A DNA stretch of 64,000 nt from Bimuria novae-zelandiae CBS 107.79 (GCA_010015655.1 ML976669.1:552138-616137), one strand, 5' to 3'. Shown: positions 12,809 to 27,120, numbered from the stretch's first letter. Notes: generated by a model not told the origin, from the sequence alone. Numbers and translations: made by a program.

Positions 12809-14076
12809 ATGGCACGCATGTCTAAAGTGTCTCCTGAAGACATGGGCGGCCGAACCATGTCAAAGCCCGACGAAGGAGGGCTCGAGAAGTCCATGAAGCG
12901 TCGCGCTGACGACAAACCGCAGCGACAAGCTGCTAAGATCAAGACCAAGGACCAAGCTTCTCCGGAAGTTGCCATCGAAGGACGCGAGATGATCGATGGT
13001 TTCGATACTTCAACGTCGGGAAGTTTGAGCCAGTATTCATACAGCAGCTCCGACCGAATTATTCAGGACAAGGTCGGATTGCCGAATGCTACAAAATACA
13101 CCCACCATGATTGCGACGAGGCCATACAGAAGACGAAGAACGTGGATAACAGTTTCACGATGGACGATCACGATGGATTCTCTGACGACGACAGCCTCTT
13201 CGACGACGATGAGGATGATGATAAGGCAATCTCTGAAGAGTTGAAAGCGATATTCGAGTACTTCCTGAAATAACACACTCCCGTCGATTGTGGTCACAAG
13301 GACGACTTCGCCACGCCGAGCGAACAGAAAGAGTTGGACGGACGCACGGCTTCGCTCGCGGAGAAAGTGTTTCATTACCTACAGGATGACAACTCTTGTC
13401 CCGAGTGGGTCCGTGACATTTACTCGAGCAGAGAGAAGAATTTTATGCTATTCAAACGATTTGGATTAAGAATTAGACCTGAATTGTTGGAGAGATGGAA
13501 GGGAGCGAATGCCCGACTGTGGATCAGATACTACGATTCAATGTGCCATGGGAGGAGTTATCAACCCTCAAGGTCTATTTTTGGTCTCTCGTTCTGGAAC
13601 ACGACAAAGACCCCGAAGACAGTAATGAAAAAGCGTACATTGGCAGCGGGACGTCGATTAGAGGTGGTGGCGAACGAATCGAATGTTACGACGACTTCTT
13701 GAGAAATAGTGCATGTCAGTCTGAAATGCCTTCCGGTCTCAAAAACATTCAAGGAAGACATGAGCTCCGTGGCCCGACAATTCTAATTGCAGCGAGAAAA
13801 GGGCTGACATTCTTTCACCATCTCTACGCAGTCATGATGATGGAAATCCTCGAGGGTTATTTTATGTTCACCTTGTGGACCTTGGATCACGAATGACATA
13901 GCGGTTTCAACTGTAAATGGAGCACACCGTGGGATGGGCTCAACGCAGGCTCGCCATTGGGGGAGTTAAATAATAAAAAATTCATACCTCTCATAGGCAT
14001 CGACTCATTTACTGGAACAGAGAAGCTTCAGGATTACGAGAACGACAGACGGAAGCGACTCTACAAACGAACCTGG
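12809..14076 (+). pseudogene. GIY-YIG-like N-terminal exon of a zinc-finger protein, broken
   Basis: Read through its lesions, this is a single coding region: an acidic, low-complexity N-terminus (12809-13270), a helical segment VFHYLQDDNSCPEWVRDIY, RPELLERWKG, PWEELSTLKVYFWSLVLE and then KAYIGSGTSIRGGGER..Y, a pattern like the YIG-G-R-Y core of GIY-YIG nucleases, and LEGYFMFTLWTL near the end. Three lesions are visible. An in-frame TAA at 13271-13273 is followed in the same frame by more of the protein. A one-base loss occurs in the G run at about 13490-13497 (frame moves between RPELLERWKG and SECPTVDQIL). A TGA lies at 13894-13896, after which HSGFNCKWSTPWDGLNAG resumes. A consensus GTGCGT donor at 14077 joins in phase to the zinc-finger exon at 14184, so this is probably the 5' part of that gene. 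The nuclease-like assignment is by pattern only. Confidence 0.6.
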
Positions 14077-14183
14077 GTGCGTATTTGAAAATCCAGGATT
14101 CTGCGAAGACTGTTGAACGGGGTGTGTACCACAGTGGAAAGTAAGAGAGCAAGAATCATACACAGTCACAAGTCTCATACCAG

Positions 14184-16290
14184 GCCCAAATCTTATTCTG
14201 TGGCCGTCACTGTCCAGGCGGCTTCACTACGAACATCCGGAAGAGACTTGATGCGCACCGGGGAGCCTGCCCTAAACGTCGTCTCAATGCGGAGCTCGAG
14301 ACGAAACAGGCGAAAGAGCATGGAGATGGGTTTATTACTTACTCCTGTGTGGAGGACTGCGCGAAAGGTTACAAGCCGAGATCCAATGTACGCTTCCGAA
14401 AACACCAACAGATATGTTCAAAATCCCCGATCTACGACAAAGTGAGACATCGGTTGATCAAACCCAAACATCACTGTTGGATAGAACGCCAACCTTGGAA
14501 AAGTTGTTTTCACTGCCAGTTCCGCACTCGAGACCCTCGACATATGCGGATACACCAGCAGAAACGCCGTCCTAACAGATTAATCGACCCGCAAAGCGAA
14601 CATTACGACCCAGAATTAGCGGAGGAGCGGCGAATACTTGGAGTCAAAGACCATCGCAAATGTGATGGCTGTTCCATGGTGTTCGTCGGCCCTCGCGGCG
14701 GCATGAGTTTGACCATCCACCTGAAGACATGCTCCTTTAAGGACCTAACACCAACAGCGAAGGCTCATGGTCTTGAGCAGGGAGAAATTGTTTGTTGTTC
14801 CACCCCGAATTGTCCCACACTATTCCACGCCGAGAACCTGACAGCGCGCCAGAGCTACGAAGGAATTTACCCGTTCTTACCTCCCACTAGTCCCAAATGT
14901 TCAGAAGACTTTACCACGGTTGAAGCTCGTGACAAGCACCTAGAGGATTGCGATCCAAAGCTAGCAGCGAAAACAAAGAAAGATAATAGTTATTGTTATA
15001 TCTGTAAGCGTGCACTCGCAAGCAAGTTTTCGTTCAGAGAGCACGAGGCGTCTTTCCTTCCAGAAGTGTCGAATGCAAAACTCGAGGCGAAAGAGGCAGA
15101 AAAGGCGGCAAAGAAGGCTGCAGACCAGCTCGCGATTGCAGCTGGAGATCATTTTGCTTGTAATGAGTGTTCACAGATACACTCTACCCCAGCATCGCTT
15201 GCCAAGCACAAGATTCGTCAACATTCAGGGCCGTTTCCATGTCCCCATTGTGGAGGAACAAAAACAACTGTCTCAGATCTCAATGTCCACATGCTAACAC
15301 ATCATCCAGTCGAATTCTCGGTGACCAAAGAGAAGAAGAAGGAGGCGAATGATCTTGCTATTGCTGCAGATAAGAAACGAGGTCCGTACAAACTTGTTCG
15401 TTGCGAAATCTGTGGGAAAACGATACCCTGGAGGAACTCTCACCTTGAAAGCATAGACTGTCAGCTCCATACGAGAATGGACAGTTCCGCGGCAGCACAG
15501 TGGGTACCAGCAGTGATGAGGACGCTTCAGCAGATGGTCAGAGTAGAGTTGTTGCAGGAATCCAGAAAATGCGGCATAAGCGACAAACATAATAAGGAAG
15601 GCCTTTTCAGACTTACTATCGATCATGAAGCCAGAATGAAGCAACGTGCTGAGGCAGGAGACGAAGATGGCCTGGAAGTAGACGGGGAGCAAGACGAGGA
15701 TGAGATTGAGAAAGAAGACCAGGAGGAATTCGAGGAGGGGCGACCTACGTCAGGTAAGTACATTGCTTTTTTTAGTATAGAAAACATCAAGGCCGTTGCG
15801 TATGTAGTTTCGTAAGCTAACTCCTGCAGGAACCCGATCACGAAAGGCACCTGCAAAGAGTGGTCCAGCGAAGAAGCGGTCGATCAAGAAAACTCCGGCG
15901 AATATCACGAATCCTCTGGCGAAGCAGACCTTCCTAATGACAATCAAGGACAATCCTGTGAACCCTCCCGCGAAGCTGCACGCGCCGGCCAAGCAGACCC
16001 TACTAACATCGTTTATAATCGACCCTGCGAACCCTCCCTCGAAGCTGCTGACCAAGCAGACCCCACTAACAACAGTTAAGGACAATCCTGAGAAGCCTCC
16101 CGCAAAACTACAGGCTAAGCAGACCCTACTAACGCCATTCGTGACCGATCCTGCGAAGCCTCTCACGAAGCCGCCGGCCAAGCAGGCCTGCACGTCAACG
16201 AAACGCAGGACCAATTCTACGAAGAAGGGAACTTCGTCAACGAGGACACCACAGACAACCTTGAATGGATGGGTGAAGAAAACACTGTAG
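14184..16290 (+). CDS. Multi C2H2-type zinc-finger protein with PCNA-box-like C-terminal repeats
   Basis: Two intact exons, 14184-15753 and 15830-16290 (GTAAGT donor, GCAG acceptor), encoding about 677 residues without a start codon of their own; they are probably exons 2 and 3 of the locus beginning at 12809. About eight Cys/His clusters follow one another, including classical C2H2 units CNECSQIHSTPASLAKH.RQH and CPHCGGTKTTVSDLNVHMLTH, and variant CCHC-like ones such as CDGCSMVF..HLKTC. A Lys/Ala coiled segment separates clusters, and an acidic patch precedes the last intron. The final exon holds four ~22-residue repeats of the form (A/T)KQTxLxx(F/I/V)..(D/N)P..PP.KL and ends QTTLNGWVKKTL. 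The Q-x-x-L-x-x-aromatic spacing resembles PIP boxes. A nuclear DNA-transaction role is inferred; the family is otherwise unknown to me. Confidence 0.65.
15919..16185 (+). repeat. Tandem ~22-codon repeats in the zinc-finger gene
   Basis: Four degenerate in-frame units each contain AAGCAGACC followed by a CTA/Leu-containing codon series and a GAC/GAT-AAT-CCT or GAC-CCT segment. Unit starts are the codons for AKQTFLMT, AKQTLLTSF, TKQTPLTT and AKQTLLTPF, with a fifth truncated AKQ. The DNA divergence between units indicates old duplication under selection on the QTxL motif. Confidence 0.7.
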
Positions 16291-17960
16291 GGTGTATTTT
16301 CGGGTGGCATTGAGGAAGGAAGAGAGGCCGCACATGGGTTCTCATGCCAAAGTATCTTAGACAGGCAGCGAAAGGCATTCATGAGGCAGTTTAAGATTTT
16401 GGTGCCTTTTCACACGGGATCTACGTACTTAGCTTGGTGTTTGAAGTCTCAGAAGCAGCGGCTAGCACCAAAGTTCGTCGTTTTCCTTTCTGGTCCCCGT
16501 TACGGTACTTGAGAACGGGCACGAGAGGTGTTTGAATTGCGATAGAGCGGATTGGATAGCACACCAAAGATATCTAACCATGATTTTCATACCTGTGCTG
16601 CAAATACATGTCGAGCCTTATATTTGATTCGTCTGAGAGCTCAGGGCAGCGGGCTCATATAGAAGATCCCCGAGGCCGCGTTTTTGATTTGGACCGTGGA
16701 CACGAGGACGCGGTCCACATTAGCCAGCGAATTACCATTGTTGCGTTGTGTTTGGGTACCTTCAGAGCCCAAATTAGCGAACTCACGTCGAAACTAGCTA
16801 CTTGAGTTTTGTGTCCGGACGGTTGTGAGAAGGGCGTGCTCCGCATAATCGGGTGGAATAGTGATTTTGAGGTATTACAATCTGTTTGATACCTCGTAGA
16901 GCAGGTGCAGCAGAGATCGAAGGGAGACATGGGATAGGATAGACTTTTGGATACTTGTGGACTTCCACAAAAAGGACTGGCTCACCTCTCGCGACAGCCA
17001 TTTCTACTCTGGCAGTTTTCGACCACTGCAGTCATAGATATAACCTTCTAAGCTTTCGAGGCAGTTCCAAGGACAACAGTAGAGCTCTCGGAGCAGATTT
17101 TCGCCGGGACATGCGGTCGAAGGCAGCACTATTGTGTCGAGAAGGGGACAGGTCATATCGCGGAATCAGATGGCATATGATACCTTGGTATAACTTACAT
17201 TGCAATCATTGCAGATGGATTTAAGTAAACAAGGAAAGCGGCGAGCGTAAGATCCCTTCAGGTGGCATTCTGTAGCAACTAATCGTCAAGAGCGGCCAGG
17301 AAGGAACCAGAAGACACATACAGTCGTTTTCAACCCATTGCGGTCTCTGGATATGCTCTCGTATCGCAAGAGTTCTAAAGCTGTGAGACTCGAAAATCTG
17401 GTAAGAGAAGCGAACATGCGGTTTTGGTGCTGCTCTTTTGGTTTCTGACGGCGCATGACAGCCAATGCTCTGGCTCTAGCAATAAAAATTAAATGTTATG
17501 ACCATTTGGAGGAAATGTGGAATGAAATAGCTGTGAGTGACTAATTCTAGTACTAGTAGCAAAGGAGAACATGCTCAGTCGCTCTTTTTCTTTACCAATG
17601 TTGCTCGTTGTTCTATCATTTTGTTTTCGCAGTCCTTTTTACTGATCCGGTATGTGCGTGGAATTTTATTTAGGGTTACAAGCAGAGCAGTAGTTCAACC
17701 CATTTTATCGTGGTTTGCCGTCGTTCATTAGATATTCGTTCATACTATAAAATCTTTTGCGACTTTGAAGATGTTTCCGTCACGAATGATCCATTTTAGT
17801 CGAAGAAGAGCCTGAGAAATGCATGGCCATAACAATCAAATGAAAGATGCAGCATTCATGGCGGCAATGATGGAGCAATGAGCGAAGTGCTTTCGTCTCG
17901 GTTTGGGGAGATCAACGGTGGCGCAGGGTCTTAAAATTAGGGTCGCGTTAGCGGCGGCTA
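16291..17960. other. Intergenic, no gene seen
   Basis: About 1.7 kb between the zinc-finger gene and the first AT-rich transposon. Short open frames on both strands have no recognisable motif and no supporting splice structure. Composition is ordinary until the sharp AT transition after 18000. Confidence 0.5.
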
Positions 17961-19158
17961 ACGTGTCTGTGCGCGTAACGATCGGATTCGCGTAACAATC
18001 GCCTTTTACTAGGAAAATCAAAGAAAATAAGCAACTTTAAAGCTATATAACTCTTTAACTACTTTTTCTTTTTAAAAGCCTTCTTAATTAAAGTTATAAA
18101 GAAAGACCATCTCTATAACTCTAGAATTTTAATTTTCTAATAATAATTAGTTTTAAGAAAAAAGTATTAAGCACTAAAACTAAAGTTTCTAAAATTTAAA
18201 ATAATCTTTTTTTAAGTATAAAGTATACTATTTAGAACAAATTTTATATAAGGACTTTTTTTTTTAATTAACTACTTAAGTGTTACGATCACGAACTCCA
18301 CAGAAACAAAGAACCCAGACAATTACGCCAAGAGGATCATTATTAGCGAAATAACTAGAGTAAAGGAATACAAAGAAACGCGAGGCAGCTTAGGTTAGTA
18401 GTTACGTAATAAGGTCCCGCATAATACGAGGCCCTATAGGACCGTAAGGGTCCTAGGGATCTTAAAGTCTTAGTAAGACTATAATAATAATTCTAATAAT
18501 AGTAAAGACTAAGATAAATAATATATAGTTTAATAATTTCTCTATACCTTTCCTACTCCTTATAGTTAACTTATTAACACTATAAATATATTTCTTATAA
18601 TGGATTAGTAAATCTCCTAGTAGTTATTCTATATTTTATTATAAAATTAAATTATTTGTAACTAACCTTATTATTATCCTTAGCTTTTAACTACTAAATA
18701 TCTGTAAGGTACTTTACCCTTAACCTATCCTCCCCTCACCCGGAATAGGCTTAGGTACGTATAGCCCTTGTAACATTAAGATACATTATCTTTTCTAATT
18801 TTTTTTACTTAAAAATAATAAAGAGATAATATAACTTTCTAGTTAGTAGCTTTATTAAAAAAATCTAATATAAAATATAGTCTAAATAGTATACTTTACT
18901 GCTAAAAACAGATTATTTTTAAATTTTAGAGAGTTTAGTTTTAGTACCTTTATACTTTTTTCTTAAAACTAATTATTATTAGAAAATTAAAATTCTAGAA
19001 TTATAGGGATGGTCATTCTCTATAACTTTAATTAAGAAGGCTTTTAAAAAGAAAAAGTAGTTAAAGAGTTATATAGCTTTAAAGTTGCTTATTTTCTTTG
19101 GTTTTCTTAGTAAAAGGCGATCGTTACGCGAATCCGATCGTTACGCGCACAGACACGT
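17961..19158. mobile_element. RIPed TA-target DNA transposon with ~300-bp TIRs (element 1)
   Basis: The element is flanked by TA on both sides (17959-17960 and 19159-19160). It begins ACGTGTCTGTGCGCG and ends with the exact reverse complement. Inverted arms of about 300 bp (17961-18260 and ~18860-19158) match at roughly nine bases in ten by eye. The interior is extremely AT-rich with no open frame, consistent with repeat-induced point mutation. The subterminal sequence contains a 17-bp unit TAACGATCGGATTCGCG that corresponds, with C-to-T changes, to the 17-bp unit of element 2. A 495-bp solo LTR is inserted in the middle; without it the element is ~700 bp and almost entirely inverted repeat, so it is a non-autonomous derivative. 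The TA duplication suggests Tc1/mariner/pogo mobilisation. Confidence 0.85.
18281..18775. repeat. Solo LTR nested in element 1
   Basis: The unit starts TGTTACGATC and ends CCCTTGTAACA, the TG...CA with short inverted ends expected of an LTR. It is flanked by a perfect 5-bp target duplication TTAAG at 18276-18280 and 18776-18780. It is 495 bp, less AT-rich at its 5' end than the host element, and has no internal retrotransposon sequence, so it is a recombined solo LTR. Confidence 0.8.
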
Positions 19159-19160
19159 TA

Positions 19161-19550
19161 CCGTAAAGCGTTGCCGTGTGGTCTGCGACACAGCAGCGCC
19201 TGGGTCATCTGCTAGAACCTCGTCAACACCTCGCCGTTCTATTTTGTGACCATCTCATACACAGGACAATTACCTCGCTCTGTGTGGTCAACCCGTGCCT
19301 TTTCATCGCTGCTCACGTCGCAGCCATTCTTTTACCAGCACCTGGGGTCTAGACATATCGTCACGAATTAATCCAATTTGAACGCCAGATCATGTTAGTA
19401 TTCGGCATCCACGTGGTAAATAATCAAGAGAAGAACTGATTTATATAGATTCAACACAACTTTCTGCAGACAAGCGGAGGTCGAAACTCCGTTTCCTCGC
19501 ATTCGCCCGCAACCCCCTTGCATTACCATATAGCTGCATTTCACATCAAC
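19161..19550. other. Intergenic between element 1 and ankyrin locus
   Basis: Ordinary-composition sequence with no gene. It ends with a CA-rich leader before the ankyrin ATG. Confidence 0.4.
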
Positions 19551-20437
19551 ATGCAAAACTTCTCGCCGTATGCTGAGCGATTGGTTGAGTTGTGTGGACG
19601 TGGTACACACGAGCAGCTTGAGTCTTCGCTTCAAGACACCATGACTATTAAGACTGTGCTGAGCAGCGAAGTGCTCAATGAATCTCCCTACTCCGAACAA
19701 ACAAAGAATACCTCATTCTCGAGCGCATTATTGGAGCCACAGCACGAGGTAGCCAGATTGATCATGTCTCCACGCTACTCAATTTCGGTTGACAGGTTGG
19801 GGTCGCTGTGCCATATCTGGTCACTTTGGACGTCGTTCAGACGGCAGTCTCACGAGCCGACAAAACACTGGACCTCTTGCTCGCCTTTGAGCGTATACAA
19901 CCCGACGTTTTCTTTACACCTCTACCTATAGGTCTCCAGATTATCGATCGTGTATGGCAAGGGTCGACACTCTTTCCCCAGGCGCGTCTTGCCCTTCAAC
20001 GCCATATGTTAGAAATGGGAATCGATTCTGATCAGCTTGTAAGGAAGACCGGATTTGCACGCCATAGTCTTTTATTCCAAATGGTATCGTGGGATGCACC
20101 TTGTGAGATGATCCTATGCCTGCTCGAATATGTTGCTACCATTGCCCGGTCAGAGGCTCTGCGCGCTGCCGCGCGTCGTGGGCGTATCGATGTGTTGGAG
20201 GCTTTGTTGCGACACGGAGCCAACTTAGACGAGTGCTTCGAGCGGAACCTCCCGACCCTCGACGGCACAGCACTACATGCTGCTGCTACTGCTGCTGCTG
20301 GAAAATTGTCCGCAGTTAAGTGGTTAGTTGAGAACGGAGCAGATACTACGCTTAGAAATTGCAACGGGGCAACGCCAGGGGATTTGTTACTTGTTGATTG
20401 TAGCGATGAAATTAAGATCTTGCTACAGTGCAAATAG
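19551..20437 (+). pseudogene. Ankyrin-repeat protein, probably broken
   Basis: The 3' frame (from about 19795 to the TAG at 20435-20437) encodes ankyrin repeats: VTLDVVQTAVSRADKTLDLLLAF, then EALRAAARRGRIDVLEALLRHGAN and GTALHAAATAAA..KLSAVKWLVENGAD. The 5' frame starts at ATG 19551 (MQNFSPYAERLVELCGRG) and is in a different phase. Between them the downstream frame also reads ankyrin-like ILERIIGATARGSQIDHVSTLLNFG but is cut by a TGA just before 19795 and has an upstream stop, so at least one shift and one nonsense change are implied. An alternative is a weak intron (donor GTAGCC after about 19744, acceptor TTGACAG) that would join both frames in phase. A CTG/CAG-type run at about 20278-20301 encodes Ala. 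Function is unknown; such proteins mediate protein-protein contacts. Confidence 0.55.
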
Positions 20438-23400
20438 TGAGAATTGAGCAGGCTGAGAATGATTTCCTTCCTTTTGGGGTGGTAATGCATGTTTTGATTT
20501 CACACCGATTTGAACCCGTATGATGGTTCTATATTGCATCTTAAAAGTTTAGCTTTTCTTCTATTGTCTTCAACGACCTGAGCAGATCATGCGACACAGC
20601 AACCAAGAAGCGCACAATGATCACAGTAACAGAAGGGCGCACCAGAATAAGCACAAAGTAAGGCGGAGATGCGTGCGGTGAGCACGCCTTGCCACACGAT
20701 GTAGAAAATAGGAAAATTTATAGAAGTGAATTCTGACTACCGTTTAGCTTATGCTCATTGCGTATACAGACAACTAAGTTCCCCCACTGCGTTAACACTC
20801 CTGGAAAGAAATCCAAGCGTGGTTCTTATTCCTGAATTCTGACCACCCTAGACCGCGCCATGGTGTACTACATCCCCATCCATCTTACTTCCCCAATGAC
20901 AAAGCAAAAGTGCAGGTCATGCGAGTTGGTGGATCTCAGTACTGGTAAGCGACCTTGAACAGCGAGCACCGACCGGCACGGCCATGGGTGTTTTCTTGGA
21001 TGATTTTGAACTTCAAACACATGTAGAGCCGCAGTAAGTATTTCGAGTTCATATGGTTCTCTCACGCTCGTATGTAGGAAGAAAACGCGGACAGCAGGGA
21101 CGCATAGAGTCTCAGTCGCTTCTTTGTTGTACTGCGATGCACTGCGACTTAGGGAAGCTGCGAAGGACAAAGAACTAGACGGCCTTACAGAATTCTCTGC
21201 TCCAAACAGCATGACCAAGAACGACACAGTGTTCACCACACCTGAGCCCCACGCAAAATGTTGTTCCACTTTTCGACAGCCCAACACATGGCTTCACGTC
21301 CTTCATTTTTCCACCTCGCCCCACGGTTACATGCAAATCAGATTGCCAAGTTTCGGAAAGAGAAACAAACAGCCATAAGTCTAGGTTATCCAATTTTCTA
21401 CAGCCCAACACATGCAGCCATATCTTTCCACCTGCGACCCCGACCAGCAGCCCCATTTTTATCAGTCAGCCTGTATTTTAAACAAACAGGCCCACCCATA
21501 CGAAGGTTGTGAAGCCATTTTTTGTAGTATTCTACATCTGGTATCGAGTAGGCCTTTCCGTGCTACCCATGAGCGGAGTCTGCCCGCGAGTGCAGCGGGA
21601 GAGATGCACCGACGCCATTGGGGACCTTGGTGTCATATTTGAGCGCTGGCGAGACACATAAGCTGAGCGTGCCGAGTTTTGAGCGAGGCTGTTCAGCTGC
21701 AGAGAATGTAGGGGAGAAAGGCGAGCAGCGGAAGAGAGATAAGGACACCATGTCGTTATGAAGGTGCTGATTTGAGTTCTGCAGAGACACATAACCATAA
21801 CACAAGCCATTTTGAATCTGCTTCTTCCGCCGTGGGAGATACGAAATCCCTTTTAAAGTCCGAGAGAGGGCATAGAGACCACCGTGAGTCATTTCATCGC
21901 GGAATTTGCAGGGACACGAAAAGGCTGTCGGCGACATGTCATGTTCTGGTAAGTTTTCTGAACGCCAGACAGCATTCATCTGAATGTAAACTCATTTGAA
22001 GTCCTGGAGCTACCATAGAGAAGTTGCGAAGTCGATCGGGAAAGGAAGAGCGAGGGACTCCATTGTATCTTGGGATTGCCGTTTTTGTTGGCCGGACATA
22101 TGTAGTAGGCCGGACATATTTTTGATTCGACCATGATGCCGCGACATGCCGGAGTGAGGCTTATATCGGAAGAGAGGAGCAGCTTTAAACATGGGAGTAT
22201 TTCTTTCCGGTTTCAATCGAGCTGAGCGGCGGACATGGACCCCAGCAGTGTCGTTTTGGAAGAATGGACTGTCAAGGAGAAAGACTGATATCTCTCTATG
22301 CGGGAGCGATGAGCGGCCATATATGCATATGTGAATGTCTTCGTCCACCCCCGTCTCGTGACAGCGGAAGAACATGGGGAATTTCTTTCCAGATTTTGAC
22401 ACATCGCTCTCTGATTTAGACTTGTGCGAGCCAAAGAACCACATGGAAGTTGAGATCGCTGCTTTTGGTCCTACCGCGAGCACTCCATAAACCAAAAAAA
22501 AAAACCCCAAAATATTAGTCCGCAAAGCAAGCAGCAGAATTGTAAGAGATCAAGCCATTAAGTCCAGCAAAGCCAGAATTTATACACAAATCCATCCCAT
22601 TCACGACGGGTCCATGCTGATTAATCACGACCGGAAACGCAACATGCAATGAATGCACTTGGGGCGAATCTTTCCGCAGGATCCTCACGACCTGACGAGG
22701 AACACAGTAAGGGGAATATTAGCTACAGACGCAGGTCAAGAGCTGAAGTGGGACTTGCTCTAGCATGTGCGACAGATGTCGCAGTGCTTTACAGCCATAG
22801 CAGCTGTACAGCAGATCAGGTAGATAACGTACATTTGATGCCTTAAATACCGTGCATGACTTCTCCCGTTGCTCAACACGACGTGAGATGGAGATTGGTC
22901 AAGATAAAGCCTGCTATCCACACTGGTGCTTGTGCATTTCTACCAATGTTGAAAGCAAGCAGCGCACGCCCCGAAGAGACCAAAGGACGTCAGAGTGTCA
23001 ATAGTGCGGTTGCTCTGGCATAGCGGTACCTGTTACGCACAAGACAACGACAAATCGTGCGGAGGAAAGGTGGGCGCAGAGTGTGTGATGGTCGAGTGAT
23101 TGAACAGTTTCCAGTTTCTCTTAACCTCTATCTACCTGACATCCACCACCGACTCGGTTCAATACAAAGAACTCCATGACTTTGGTCATTTTGCAAGACA
23201 TAAGGAGACGCTTCGGCCGTCATGTCCAGTCAGTTGCGGTCGTCAGATCATGCACTCAATACTTTTCCATCCCCACATACCGAAGATGCCGTAGGGAAAC
23301 ACGATAAAAGCGCCAGATGGGAAATAAAACCGAATCTATGAAGGTGCCGCACACGCTAGATCGACACCGCAGTGCCACAACCGCAACATTTAGGGTTGCT

Positions 23401-23442
23401 CCTGCGATCAATCTTTCAAAATCCTCACCGCCTGGGTATCAT
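20438..23442. other. 3-kb intergenic region, one repeat copy
   Basis: No coding gene could be supported. The second MITE-like copy occupies about 20553-20845. A 15-bp word ACAGCCCAACACATG occurs at 21276-21290 and again at 21400-21414. Other short frames lack any known motif. The region may hold decayed sequence or long untranslated regions. Confidence 0.45.
20553..20845. repeat. MITE-like dispersed repeat, copy 2 (diverged, one TIR lost)
   Basis: At 20560-20600 the sequence TTCAACGACCTGAGCAGATC followed by ATGCGACA matches the TIR of the element at 11.3 kb. At 20745-20830 the words AGCTTATG, TTGCGTATACA, AACACTCCTGGAA and TCCAAGCGTGGTTCTT match, in the same order and spacing, the reverse complement of 11430-11510. 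No opposite TIR is seen at the right end, so this copy is truncated or diverged. Confidence 0.6.
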
Positions 23443-25821
<2,379 letters not shown>

Positions 25822-26450
25822 GGTGAGGATATTTTTGTGGTTCTGTGAAAGAGGGTGGAGAGGAGGGGTTGTGGTGCAAAGGCGGCGGTGGGCGAAGTTT
25901 TCAAATGGAATAATTTCGTTAGCCTTGTTCGTTAGCTGCGTTGGTGGTGGAAGTCTTGGCAAAGCAACCGAGGTGCGAAAACGTCCACTGCACCTTTTCT
26001 TCTACATGGACCCAATTTTCGACAGCACTCCGCATCTGCAGGAGTACGTTGTCGTTGTCGATCACAGATGAAAATATGGGATATTTTCAGCATAGACGAA
26101 GATGACATTTTGTAGTGTACGATTTGCGGCCCATGGGGTGTCATTGAACCCAAGCCTTCTATTCTCACAAATACGCCTGCTGGTCCTGGGGCCTTGATAG
26201 GAACTGAAGATCCGGACGCCAGTTGACGCCGGGCCTGGCAAAGAAAAAAATTGCCTGAAAATATCGTGTATGGATATTGCCACCAACCATGGACCCTGAA
26301 CCCCTCGGACGCCGAGATACCCACATATGTACAAGGTAGTGGCAGCTCTAGCCCTACCGAAAATACGCGTACGGTATACACTGGTCTCCATCGTGTAGCC
26401 TGAGATAACGTGAGGTTTTTGGACTTTCCTCACAGCGCTGCGGTCGATGT
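25822..26450. other. Intergenic: SSB promoter and E2 3' region
   Basis: About 630 bp between the start of SSB and the stop of the downstream-oriented E2 gene, both on the minus strand. The 100 bp upstream of the SSB ATG are purine/pyrimidine-skewed promoter sequence. No gene seen. Confidence 0.45.
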
Positions 26451-27120
26451 TCACACCTATTAACGTCAGTTCCTGCCAACAGCAATGCAGCCTGATCAGG
26501 ACTCACAGAGTTATCGTGGAACACAAAGCTTATATCCCTCGGTCTCTGTGTGTTGTTGCGCACGAAGGCTTCATCACCCGGCGGCCGCTCGTTCTTCGTA
26601 TTGGATGTCAGCATGCTCTGCAAGCTGACGCAAACGCTCTCGACGTTATGAACGGGCGACCACCCTGTGCGGTCGAGCAGATCGAGGCATATGATGCCGT
26701 TCGAGTAGATATGCGGGTGCATCGGTATCGGGTGGGACTCGTCGCGAACGAAGACGACTTCGGGAGCCTCGATAGGATAACTTTGTGTGAAGGTGAATTT
26801 CAGGCGGTATGTCTGGCCGCTATACAGCGGGTCTGCGAGCTTAGCAAGGTGCTTTTAGCGGGAGCGCTTGTTGTACTCACTGTCGTCCATCACCCGGATG
26901 TCCATAAGCCATTCCCGGAAGTCGTCTGCCTTCACAAGCGCAATACCGGGCGGGAGCTTATCTTGTAGCTATATGCATGAAGATTTAGCGACACTGTTGG
27001 CGAGTGCAGACAAAGCGCGCATGTTACCTTTATGAGCTCCTAGGCCTGTAATGAGTATGTGATGCTATTCAAAATGATCCAGAAGGTGCATACCTTTGAA
27101 AGCCTCTTTGATGCGAACAT
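26451..27120 (-). CDS. UBE2W-type ubiquitin-conjugating enzyme
   Basis: Five exons: 27120-27094 (9 codons), 27039-27028 (12 nt), 26968-26881, 26832-26507 and 26456-26451 (last residue plus TGA). The product is 152 residues, against 151 for human UBE2W. The N-terminus reads MFASKRLSKELIKLQDKLPP, followed by GIALVKADD and YRLKFTFTQSYPIEAPEVVFV. The active-site region is HPHIYSNGIICLDLL with the catalytic cysteine at residue 91, the position known in human UBE2W, and the end is FVFHDNSV. UBE2W enzymes attach ubiquitin to alpha-amino groups of disordered N-termini rather than to lysines. Intron 1 ends ACAGGCCTAG; the first AG would put an in-frame TAG into the message, so the distal TAG acceptor must be used. 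The short last exon could instead be an intron-retained tail, but splicing gives the family-like end. Confidence 0.85.
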
